Shown: piece after piece, positions 1-11,400 of the stretch | Position numbering within the stretch: position 1 is the stretch's first letter | Layout: the number at the start of each line of letters is the position of its first letter | Assembly: GCF_018687715.1 (NCBI RefSeq) | Contig: NC_056762.1 | Span: forward strand, 27,468,364-27,532,363 | Reading direction: 5' to 3' | DNA length: 64,000 bases | From: Carya illinoinensis | Taxonomy: Eukaryota; Streptophyta; Magnoliopsida; Fagales; Juglandaceae | Notes under the pieces: model-generated | Told to the model about the DNA's origin: nothing | Seen by the model: only the letters and a program-made list of their open reading frames with translations | The model's database searches: none | Made by a program: the position numbers and the translations under genes

Positions 1-2
1 CC

Positions 3-3000
3 CCTCTCAATAATTCCCACCACAAAACTTTGGATGTACAATCTTCATCACCATCTTTTTCCCACTCGACTCCTTCGTCTTCAATTTCCTTTGCCAAAAA
101 AGCACTGGCCTTCAAATCTTTCCGTCATTTGCGATGTCCTCGTTTGCTACGAGCTCGTCTTCGCTTTCTTATCCTCCTTTGCTTGCCTTCTCTTTACTAC
201 TTCATGTCCAATCCTCGCCGTTCTTTTACCCTTGACTTCCTTTCACTGCTAGCTTTCTCCGCTGCCCTTTTAATTTCTCTCAATCTTGAACTCCCTCGCC
301 TTCCCTCGATTCGATTATTCTTTGGCCGTTCGTTCCCAATTAAGCTTTTCTCAGCTTCCTGCCCCTCTAAACCGTATCAGCCTGTTCTTTGGTCAATTGG
401 GTCGAAGCCCAAATTCGTGAAAAGGCCAAATTCAGGGTCATCTGTGCAAGTTTATAGCAATGGGGATGTTTATGAGGGTGAATTCCACAAGGGAAAGTGT
501 TCTGGAAGTGGAGTTTACCACTATCACATGAGAGGCAGGTATGAGGGTGATTGGATTGATGAGAAGTATGATGGGTATGGGGTTGAGACGTGGGCAAAAG
601 GTAGCAGGTACCGTGGGCAGTATAGGCAGGGCTTGAGGCATGGGATTGGATTGTATAGGTTCTACACTGGAGATGTCTATGCTGGGGAGTGGTCTAATGG
701 GCAGTGTCATGGCTATGGAGTCCATACTTGTGTGGACGGGAGCCAGTATGTGGGGGAATTCAAGTGGGGTGTTAAACACGGTCTTGGTCGTTACCATTTC
801 AGGTGAATTCTTGTAACTTTCGGTTTTTGTATCTTTTCATTAATGGGGTTGTATTAGATTTTGTATGAAGTTCTCTTTGGCACAATGTTGATTCTTGAAG
901 TTTAGCTTATCCAAACTGCCGAGTGTTTATAAGAATTTTATTTGTTGATAAGCACGTAAAATTTTCTTTAAATTATGTTCAATTGTAGAATCTTACAATC
1001 AGGGGCTAGATAGTGCCCTCGCTGATTGAAAGCGGTGTACAATGCACCTCAATTTGTAATCTCATGATAATTTTTTTTTAATACTGGAGAATTTCAACGC
1101 AAATGGGCCACTGACCTAACTTGAGGAATGGCTCTCTAACATTTTGTGACATTTAATCAGTGGTTTAGTCTCTATCATCTCTCCATGGCATTGCACAAAT
1201 TTTTCTTCTTTACTTATGTCTTCATTCCTAACCTCTAAGTTAAATCATTCCTGATCATGGTGCAATATAAACATGTGGCCAGACGCAAATTGCAGTTTGC
1301 ATGATAGAACATCCTTGCTAATGTGTTTCTTATGATAATGCAGGAACAGGGACACATATGCTGGGGAATATTTTGCAGACAAAATGCATGGTTTTGGAGT
1401 CTATCAGTTTGGAAATGGACATCGGTATGAGGGATCCTGGCATGAGGGAAGAAGGCAGGGACTTGGTTTATACACCTTCAGGAATGGGGAGACACGATCT
1501 GGGCACTGGCAAAATGGGGTTCTTGACATTCCTTGCCTGCAACTCACCTGTCATGGATCTCCCTATGCTGTCAACCATACCAAAGTTCTTAATGCAGTCC
1601 AGGTAACTGTGGTTGTTTTTCCCTTTTGGTGATAGGATTTTCCTGTGCAATGAAAAACGACTAAACAAAATGAAAAGTAGAATAAGCAAATGTTACTGTT
1701 TGCGTTCACCTTCACTACTAACATGATATAACCAAAAAGATGCCATTTCGGTCCTTTTCTCTTCTGTGCTCTCTCCTTCTCCCTCTTTCTCTATTAAATT
1801 CAATGGAGGACCTGAAAAGTAAAAAGTTTTGAGCAGCTACCATTGCCAGTGGTTGCTATTTGGAAATTGTCTAGAATAATGCCCCTCTGACACAAAACCT
1901 ACCCATCCTTCCATTCCTGGTCATACAAGGCAAATGGCTATACTAATTTGGAAAGTAGCACAATACCTTGTTAGACGGATTTGTAACTCCTATTGAAGTT
2001 TCATATTCTGTCTTCATTTGTTTTCTTCATATTCTTTTTTTAAATCAATATCTTTATTTTTTTCTTTGGTGATTGGTAAGAAATTCACACATCCCATAGG
2101 ACTTGAACCATGACCATGACTCACCCACTTTCCTTATTTTTATGAGGGGATGAGATACCATTTGGCCCAAAAGCCATGGGTGTTATGCAATCAATATTTT
2201 ACCTCTATTTTGCTGTTTTTGTATTTTTAGAATGTAAATATAAATATCCTAACTTCGTGTATTGAGTATTGGCATAATTGAAATTGAATGCCAACCATAA
2301 TATTCATGTGGATTTTCTTCTAACTTCCATCTTGATTAATTCAGAAAATTTTAGACATCTACCCATTTTGCAACTGAAGATGCTTGAAATGGGAGATAAA
2401 CTCTGTATCCGGAAAGATGTCTGGTTGGGGAATATTGTACACCTTTGTCAGTGAAAGGAGAATTTTGCTATTTTATTTTAATAAAGTAAATGGTTGAGTG
2501 CAAGAATTTGTACACCTTTGGAGTTGATTTCCCTAGTTAAGATACAAGTTATAGTATGTGTTGACTGTCACAACTTCCAATCCTGTCCAAATTAACTTTT
2601 GAGTAATGCTACATACAGTCACTTTTGCGTACTCTCTGCGCACTCTACTGATATGATTGGTTGGATTAATTTTTTTTTTAATACACAACCAATCATATCA
2701 CTGGAGTGCACAAAGGAGTCCACAAAAGTGACTGCGCATAGAATTTTTGTTAACTTTTTAGATAGGAATGATATGTAGGGGTAAGCTAATTTCTGAGATT
2801 AGCTTGCATGCTGGTTGAGTGGCTAAAAGAATGCAGTTGTGTTCTATGTTAGACCAGGTGCATTGAGCAGTCAAAGGACAGGACACATCTGTGGTGTTTG
2901 TTATTTTCTTGTAACTGAAACTATTAGATTGAGCTTGGTTTGTCTTATGATGAGCTTTCACAGTTCACGTAGCTGATCACTGGTTGATTACGGAGACCAG

Positions 3001-3311
3001 CTAAAAGCCAACAATGCTAACAAACTTAACAGGCTTGTAATACAATAGCCTTTTAATCTTATTCTAAACATAGATGCAACAATAATTATTGGAACAATTA
3101 ACAATTACTAATGGAGATGTCTTATGAGCAGAAAGCGCAGCGAGCTGCTGAGAAAGCATTTGATGTGGGGACGATGGATGAGAAAGTGAACAGAGCCGTG
3201 GCGGCAGCAAATAAAGCAGCAAATGCAGCACGGGTAGCAGCTGTGAAGGCTGTCCAAAACAAAATGCATCTCGGCAGCAACATTGATGAGACACCAATTC
3301 GATCCGTATAA
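3..3311 (+). CDS. MORN-repeat membrane protein, 5' partial (3 exons)
   Basis: Exons read as 3-802 (open to the window edge, no in-frame ATG start seen, so the true start lies upstream), 1344-1602 and 3132-3311 (stop TAA). Donors are GT at 803 and 1603, acceptors AG before 1344 and 3132, and the frame is preserved across both junctions. The N-terminal part has two hydrophobic segments (about codons for positions 150-210 and 215-290), then seven MORN repeats plus a partial eighth, of the pattern Y-x-G-x-[WYF]-x-x-G-x-x-x-G-x-G. The C-terminal exon is Ala/Lys-rich (VAAANKAANAARVAAVKAVQ) and matches the tail of Arabidopsis MORN proteins related to At1g21920/At4g17080, which are often mis-named SET7/9-like; no SET domain is present. 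MORN repeats in this type of protein are thought to bind phospholipids or act as scaffolds; the exact role here is not known. Intron 2 contains a SINE and a hairpin MITE. Confidence 0.88.
803..1343 (+). other. Intron 1 of the MORN gene
   Basis: GT at 803 and AG at 1342-1343 bound an AT-rich, non-coding stretch. No repeat or RNA gene recognised in it. Confidence 0.7.
2052..2188 (-). mobile_element. tRNA-derived SINE in MORN intron 2
   Basis: Read on the minus strand, the segment has a box A-like stretch (GGGCCAAATGGTATCTC) and a box B-like GGTTCAAGTCC, then ends in an A-rich tail (AAAGAAAAAAATAAAG). It is flanked by AATCAATAT at 2043-2051 and 2189-2197, a good target-site duplication. Internal pol III promoter, A-tail and TSD together support a SINE of about 137 bp. 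The family is not identified. Confidence 0.65.
2600..2750. mobile_element. Hairpin MITE in MORN intron 2
   Basis: Two inverted arms, about 2617-2665 and 2686-2733, are nearly perfect reverse complements (both contain AGTCACTTTTG and TGATATGATTGGTTG), separated by a short T-rich loop. The whole could fold as one long hairpin, as foldback MITEs do. Exact ends and TSD are not resolved. Confidence 0.6.
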
Positions 3312-3982
3312 AGGATCTTCTAAGACCTTACCTCATCAACATTATGCATCCACTAGAGAATGCCTACCACTACAGCATATTAGCTTTTACAGCAGAGAAA
3401 GCAACAGAAACACAAACAAGTCACCGTTTCTAAATCCATTTTTCTCCCTTCTTTTGCCGTGAATACTCCATTGTCAGTGCTGCATACGAAAGGTACCTGC
3501 TTGGAACCGCATTTGGTCATTAGATTAAATGGCTGATTGAGGAGCAAACAGGTTCCCTCCATTTTGCTGGCTTCAATAACGTGTGTATAGGGTGTTTGAA
3601 GTTTACAAGACATAGGGTTTTCTTTCACAACACTTGAGAGTCATCCTGTAAAAATGCAAGTGGTCGTATGAGTTGGCGCTAGGATAAACTGCCCAGCCAC
3701 AGTTGTGTACGCCATCGTTTCCAGCAAAAAAGAAGAAGAAGAAAATATATTCTTTATTATTAGTATTGTTATTCTCTATTCGTATGAGCTAATAATTTTC
3801 TTTGTCCAACTAACTTTGCATTGAACGGTGGGAATGCTTAACAAAAAACCTTATTCTAATCAATACAAAGTAATAAAAGATTTTTTTTTTTTTTTTAAAA
3901 AAGGCAGTTGAGTCTAATGTGGGCGCAGGTCATTTGACCAAGTCAAGAGTGTATTTGTGAATATTTTATGGAGATAGCTTTA

Positions 3983-4142
3983 TGTTGCGTTTGGGAAATA
4001 TAATAATCTCAAATATTCTGTAAATAATAAAAATAATAATAATAAAATATTAAATAATAGTACAAAATAAATAATAAATAATAATAAAATAATAAATAAT
4101 AGTAGAATATGCTTAGAATATTCCACTACCAAACTGGCCCGA
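3983..4142. mobile_element. AT-rich MITE-like copy (GTTTGG ends)
   Basis: Starts near GCGTTTGGGAAATATAATAA and ends near CCACTACCAAACTGGCC, so the ends are roughly inverted, around an ATAATAATAAAATA-rich core. It resembles several other copies in this window (about 13.7, 15.2, 16.0, 16.3, 37.6, 54.1, 55.8 and 61.6 kb). Confidence 0.45.
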
Positions 4143-4863
4143 ACCACAAGGACGATTGGCAAACTTAGCCTCCACACCCTTCATATACAAACATTAATAA
4201 AACGCAAATGCAATTTTTTTATTTAACTGACAAGGAAAATGGGCTTCCCATTCTTCCCATAAGCACATTTCCGTTGACATAACAAAATTTAATTTATAAT
4301 AAAAGTTTAAAATTAAGCATAACGTCCTCAAGAGAGAATCAAAGTCACATATGGGTTTATATTGCAAAATGACCAATAAATGGTACAAGTAAAACTCCAT
4401 TTGAGTCATTATAAGGAGCAAAAACCTCTTCAACATTGTGATATTCTATACTTCGCCCAGACTTATTATCGGAGCAGGTGGTAGTGATGAACCTTTGTTC
4501 AATTTATTTATATTTGAACAAAAATCAATCTCAATCTTATCATCAAGTAACAGAGTAAGCTTCTTCTCTCTCTTTTTTTTAATCTAACGTATTGGAATTT
4601 GCTCCATAGTAACTTAATTTTCACAAAATAAATTATTATTTACATTTTATAACTTTATCTGCAAATTTTTTTAATCGTATGGTAGTACAATATTTAAGCA
4701 AACAAAAAACTCATTTTCTTTCCAAAAGAAAAATGAACCTCCTTTCCTACCCTTTGCCATTACAGTGGGCAGCAAACTATGGTGTTACAGTTTTTGCCAC
4801 ATATCATAACCCTTTCAAGGGCAGCTAGTTCATTGTGAGAAAAAATAACAGAATACAATTGCA

Positions 4864-5071
4864 GTGGTCAAATTTCCACCTTTTATGAAGGGTTTTGTTT
4901 TGGAAGTGGGGAGGGATGAAGCTACCAGGAAGCCAATGCAAGTCCATCTCTTAGTCACTGACCTAAACAAACTCAATGTCAAATGTATGATATATATCCC
5001 AAGCATGTTGGGCAAAACAGGAGAAATAAAAGCAAGCTGGATGAAATTTGGTGGTTTCAATCTCGGTGTCT
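4864..5071 (+). other. Unidentified exon-like open frame
   Basis: After a plausible acceptor (TTGCAG at about 4860-4865) the + frame reads about 70 residues with coding-like composition, including FPPFMKGFVLEVGRDEATRK and HLLVTDLNKLNVKC, before a possible GT donor at about 5070. No start codon with upstream support and no partner exon was found. I do not recognise the family. It could be an orphan exon from a captured or decayed gene, part of a 3' UTR, or chance. Confidence 0.25.
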
Positions 5072-5428
5072 ATTTTCATCTTACGATCGTTCTTCTTTGC
5101 CTATTATATATATATGTAACTCACCACATTACCAATGCTCCACAATCCCATCCCAAAAGTTACTGTTGTGTGTATAGCATGAGCATACACCAGAAGCACA
5201 GGTGGAACATTGAAATGCATCAAACTCTGACTAAGCTATAAATTCTGAAAACCAGCTAATAATATTCTAGAAAAAGAATATGGCTTGGGAAAAAATAAAA
5301 GGGGTGCAGACTAGGTATGAAGCATGTCATTCGCATAATTTCCATCATATACTGTCACTGTTCAAGATTTTCTGGAACCCTTTTAATGCCACCAGACTTT
5401 TTGAACCAAACAGAGAATGATTTCAGCC

Positions 5429-8400
5429 TCAAGAACTAGATGATGATATAACAGATCGCTTTTCCAACAAGGTAAACGTCTCAATTAGTTTGGACTCTTT
5501 ATGTTGGTATGCTATCTTCTCAAACATATGTTTAAGTTTCTCATGTTGAACCATTTCTTCCAAAATTTTATCCTGCAGGTCTGAAGGTGAGAGTTTCTGC
5601 TGGTCATCACTCATGTCAGAAGAAGAGAATACCAACTCAGACAACAAGTCCTTCTCAACTTGCCTATAATATTTCTTCTCTTCCTTTGTCCCAAAGACAA
5701 TGAGATGGTAAACATACACTACTTTTTCCTGCCCTAGCCTATGCGCACGGCTTATAGCTTGTCTTTCCACCGATGGATTCCATACCACATCCAATAAAAC
5801 AACCCTTGAAGCCCCAACCAGATTTATACCTTCAGAACAAGCCCTTGTCGATGCCAGTAATACCCGAATGTTGCTACTGGGATCATTGAAAACATTAATT
5901 GAGGATTGGCGCTCCTTTGCATCATTCTTTCCATTTATATACAGCACCTCATTCCCTTCAGTCCAATTAAAATGAGACTTAAGCTGATTCATCACGAAGG
6001 TCAATGGACGAAGATATTGACTGAAAACCAATACTTTCTCACTCATAGCCTCACTAAGCTGGATGAGTTCCATTAAAAATTTTGTTTTTACTCCAGCCTC
6101 TGGATTCAATCCTCCTAACTTATCCCGGTCAGAAGGAAACTCCTTCCCCCCACACTTAAGCAAGATTGAAGGATGGACAGATATCAAAGACTCATAATGC
6201 TCAAATTTAAAATGGTTCCCTTTAGCATAATGACTGAGTTCATCAAAGAGGCTCTTCTGCAGTTGGGCTGGCTTCAATATAACCACAGAGTCCCTCAATC
6301 CAGGAAGTTTCTCCTGTAGTATGGAACCTTTGTGTACATGCACAAATGGCTCAATCATATCTCTAACCTTCTTCAGTTTCTCACATTTCAGCCTGTCATC
6401 AGTGGCTTTGGTAATGGAACTTGTAAGAGAGCCCCATCGATGTCTTATGTTTGCAAACTTTGGCCTTGCAAGGCAGAGAGTATTATATAGCTCATCAAAA
6501 TTGTTTTGAAAAGGAGTTCCTGAAAGGATTACTCGCTTTTCTGTTTTGATATTTGACAAAGCCTGCAGAATATGGCTGTCAGAATTCCGAGGTATGTGCC
6601 CTTCATCGAGGACTACAATACCAGGAAGCTCAAGGAGGATTTTTCTGAGGTGAGCATGTTGCTTACTTACCTTCAATTCACCCTTTCTCTCACCAGTAAG
6701 TTTTACAAACAGTTTGTAACTCATCCCTAGAATGCTTCTATCCGTTTTCCAGGAATACAACTTCAAGATACGGATATCTGTTTTCTCCAGGTGTCCAACT
6801 TGCCTCACAATGTAATCAGCGAACTTACTTTCCTTGCCAGACAGCTCTGGCTTGTTCAGATTGTGAAAGGGAATGTTAAATTTCCACTTTTGAAATTCCT
6901 CTTCCCATGTAAGGAGCATGCTGCAAGGAGCAATAACTAGTGGTCTACATCCTGGATTCAAGCTCATGTATGCCTGGAGAAAAACAACTGTCAACCGGGT
7001 CTTCCCGGTCCCAGGAGCATGAGAAATAATGCACCCATTTCCACCAGAGAAAGTAGTTTGGTTTTTTAACTCGTCAAGATAAATTCCTCCAGCTATGTTC
7101 TTCCAAATAAATTCAAAACCATCACGTTGATGCGAGTACATACTACTTTTTATTCCTGGAATGATGTCCCACACTGTGCCTTCAGCATGCTCTCGGGATC
7201 CACAGTCATGGTAGGAATCGCAAAGAGAATCTTGAGAACCAAGCTCATCAAAGATGGAGTGATTCATTGCCCCCCCTGAGTCCCTCCAGTCTGATTTTCC
7301 ACAAGGATGTGTACTCTGCAATATGCAAAACCACGTTTAAAGAAAAGAAATGCAGATATATGATACAAAGCTCCTCTATTATCAAGTTGTTAAGCACAGG
7401 TTTATATGGGGAGAAAAGGTTGAAGGTAAAACATGAGTAAAGCATTAGACTTAATGATCTTAAATCAGTAAATGTAAATTAGCAACTAAACTCGGCAAAC
7501 TTGAAAAAACTTGGTTTGACACAAAAGACCAGCCATTCACCTCAAATAGCATCATAATTCTTGTTAAAGTCATGCAAATTAACATGTGACAAGTTTTTCT
7601 TTGTACATTGAAATGTGTGTGCATGCATGTGCGTTCTGCATGGTAACATGGGTGAATATTTTTCAACAGAGTATAATGCTCTCCAATTCAAAAAATGAAA
7701 CCCATTATCAAGTTAATAGCCCATCAAATACTTCTTCTTTTTTTATGTCAGGGAGCCTCTCCAAGGCAAGGCCATTTAGACCCACCCTTGCAGAGTAAAC
7801 CCCGGTTCTGTGCACCACACCCTCGGAAGTTAATAGCTCATCATATACTGTGCTTTCAAATCAACACAAGTATTGAACAGCTAGCAATGTCAGGTACAAA
7901 TCTGGTAAAGTACTTGCATTAATTTGAATTCTGTAATGTTATTATCATTAAATATTAGACCCTCAAAAATATCCATATGATTCTATGTTGGCATGTTGAA
8001 GGAAAGAGAAGGGGAGAGAGATACAGAGAGATTAAGAACAAAATCTTGATTAATATGACCATGAATAAGACAAAATCGTGTGACTTACAAAAGATGGTAG
8101 AATATACTTGATCTCCATTTTGACGTAAGAGCAAAATGCACATCTAAATCCAACTTGTTCATCAAGAATAATCTGATGATTCCCTAGGTGGCAAAGGGTA
8201 GCGCTATCAACATCGTCCTCTGGAGGAAGGGCATCTTCATTTTCAACCTGTTGATCAACATTTAACCTTTATGAGTACAAATAAGGCTAAGGGGACGAAG
8301 GCCAGGAAATAATAAAAATAATTAAATAAATGCTCCCAGTTTGACATTCTTTCATACGTAAATGCTCACAGAAGCATTTATTTCATACATAAAGGCCAGG

Positions 8401-11400
8401 AAGCATTTTTTCATACATAAATGCTTCTGTGGGGGTAGCCAAGAGCATCAATGGGCATATGCTAGACCTTCTGGGCAACAGAGAAGGAGTTTTATCTATC
8501 AGGTACCTTGAACTCCCTCTTATTGAGCCTTATTGTGCATTTATGAAGCCTAAAAATGTCATTATACGTGGTGCTGTGTTCATTTTCAAATCATGTCAAC
8601 AATACAATCGCCTATTGAGCTATGAGCATAGTATTCGAATCCTTTTAGCTAACAATAATGTAATGAGCACGATAAATATGAGGCAGATATGAAATCAGTG
8701 TGGAAAATACCATAATTATATTTAACTCGTAAGCTCAAGAACGCAGGTTTCATGCTTAAGTACTTCAGAAGTTTAATAAAAACCAGAAAAGATCTACATA
8801 AAATAAAATAACATTTAAAACCTTGCTTCGTCACATATTAAACATAATTCTACACTTCTACTCAGGGACAGAAATAGGCCATGCTAGTTACCCGCACACA
8901 TACACGCAAGACGCGCTTAACGCATAGGATTGCATGCACAAGACACACAATATGCACACATGCTCGCACAAGACACACAATATACATGCACGCGCACAAG
9001 ACACACAGAATAACATGCACGTAAATATATAAATATTATAACAATAGAGCTATCATTCTTGCAAACCTCAAACCATGCAATATATAAATCCTTTGGCTTT
9101 ATGCACGTTGATATAGAAATGGACTCCATGTTGGTTACTAAATGGCTGCTGGATTAGAGGTGTTCGGTTTGGTATTTAGAAGATTTTTGGGATGAAATTC
9201 AAGCATTGGTGAGGTCTATGGATGTCAAGGTCCAACACATTTTTCAGGAAGGTAATTCTTCGGCAGATTTTCTTGCAAAATTACGAGCTGAAGGCTTGTC
9301 GGATCTTTGGGAGAATTATACAGATATTCCAAAGCTACTAAGAGGTTCTTTTGAAGGTTGAAAAATTAGGACTACCTCAGTTTCAGGTTTAGTTGGTTTT
9401 GGTAAGGTTCTGAGATGTTGGATGTTGTTTTTAATGATCTGTTTTGATAAGTTGTTTTGTGATGTTAAAACAGTATTCCTCTGCCAAAAGTGAGGATTTT
9501 TCTAATAAAGTTTCAGAGTTCCTGCCCTCCTTCATTAAAAAAATAAAATAAATAAATAAAAAGGAGCTATCATTCTTACTTTAAAAACCAATTTCTAATC
9601 AATGTTTAAGTTTCCAGTCCCAATTTTCAGCCTAATGACATTGGAACTACAGAATGGAATGTTAGATGAACTCTAATTCAAAAAAATAAAATAAAATACT
9701 CATCAAAGAAACAAAAGAAGAACACACGTGAACAAAACATTACACATTACAGCCAGGCCAATTAACTCTCAGTACAAATATATTTTTGATGAAGTTCTTC
9801 ATATCCTTAAAACATTACATTCACAAAGACCCAAGCAGCAGATGTGCTAACAATACCTAAAAGAGTTATAAATATATATAGAACGCCCAATTAATTTAGC
9901 CAAAAGGCATCATAATATAACAGCCTAAAATAAAGAAATATATGATTTTAGATTTTATAGTTCATGTAAAGCCTTCAGAAAACTCAAAGACAGATCCTGA
10001 GAATGTGAGGATGCCATAGTTTACAGCACACAAAAATGATCAAAGCATGCAGGAATATGGGAATAAAAGGTTGTTAAACAATATAGAAAGTTCATATTTA
10101 AAACAACACATTTAGAAATTAAAGATTTGGCTCGATTACATATCATTAATAAAAAAATATAGGCCATCTATGCTCCATAGCATATAAGTAATCGATGGAT
10201 GTAGTCCATCAATCCAGGAATTTACATGTATTCCTTTTCTTTCATTTGTAAGCTATCACATGGAATGGCATTTTTAATGCTGTAAACATAATGCTTCAAA
10301 CTCGTTGTTGTTTTTTTTTTTTTTTTTTTTGCTTCTTTTGATAGGTAAACTCGTATTATTTAAATCTTAATTCCACTTTGTCAAAACTTAACAAAATAAA
10401 GGAAACCAGGCTGTCTATTTTATGGCAGACATGTCTGGGATACTTCTCCACCAATTGATGAAAGCTGTGTCCATGGACCAGCATAATCATCAGGAGTGAT
10501 TTCTTGATTATTTATTTATTTTTTTGATTGGCACCGCGTGTCCAAGAACAACGTCTCGACTAATCCCAGGGGTGCACAAGCCCTCGGTAAGGAGTTTCCC
10601 GCAAGTGCACCTCGGGTAATGCAAAGAGAAAATCCCTCAATCCGATGGCCCCTAGAAATTGTTTGCAACCAAGGAGATTTGAACCTTAGACCTGGGGGGA
10701 GCATACCCCCAGTCAGTAAAAAGCACTTTGTTCCAAATGTGGTATGCAAGTTCCATTCTTATAGATTAATACCAGTAAACGTAAAACCAACCAAATATGG
10801 TATGCAAGTTCCATTCTTATAGATTAATACCAGTAAACGTAAAACCAACCAAATAATCTCCCCAATCAGTAGGCCATGCAAACGTATTCTCTTTACCCTT
10901 GGGTCTCTAGTTACCACGTATATCATGACCAAAAACCAAAACCAAATTAATTCACAATTTCACCTAAAATCAAAGGTCGTTTACATTTCATACCCAGTTA
11001 GCACTTTTTATTGCTGAAATATACAGGCTTCCTAATATTGATCATACCATAATCCATTAAATAAAATTGTCATGCAGAACAGACAGGAAACAGAAGTTGT
11101 GGCTCCAAATGAACTGATTTAAGAAACATATGAGAAAAGTAAAATGAGTTGAAAAATGTGTTCTCTCTTGGCTTGCATCTTCACATAGACAGCATACCTT
11201 AACAGAATCGATCGAACCAATTTCACTAGCTCTGAGTGCAAGCTCAAGCTCAGCCCAAAGTTCATCCATTTTCTTATCATCTTCTGATTTCTTTGGTGAA
11301 TTTGACTCCTCAATTCCAAACGTGAACTTCAGGGGTAGATGCGTCTCGGCAACTGATGGATTGCTTTCATCTTTGCAAGCCTCATCTCCAGAAGAAGCCA

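Larger units (their letters stand above)
3312..5428. other. Intergenic space between convergent MORN and CLASSY genes
   Basis: Holds the 3' UTRs of the two convergent genes, one AT-rich MITE-like copy (about 3983-4142) and an exon-like open frame at about 4864-5071 (listed separately). Otherwise AT-rich, with no gene recognised. Confidence 0.5.
8248..11197 (-). other. Intron 1 of the CLASSY gene, repeat-filled
   Basis: The 2950-bp intron lies between the 586-codon and 53-codon exons. It contains a 28-30 bp minisatellite (8936-9021), a truncated LINE (9061-9563), a SINE (about 10520-10738) and a 58-bp tandem duplication (10741-10856). A small cluster of related TAAATGCT / AGCATTTA words sits at about 8355-8430. 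Confidence 0.75.

Noticed and set aside
438..797. 119-codon minus-strand frame inside MORN exon 1
   Set aside because: Shadow of the MORN repeats in another frame; the + strand has conserved protein motifs.
10660..10700. Genuine tRNA gene from the GGTTCAAATC word
   Set aside because: No complete cloverleaf; the surrounding body and A-rich tail are those of a SINE.
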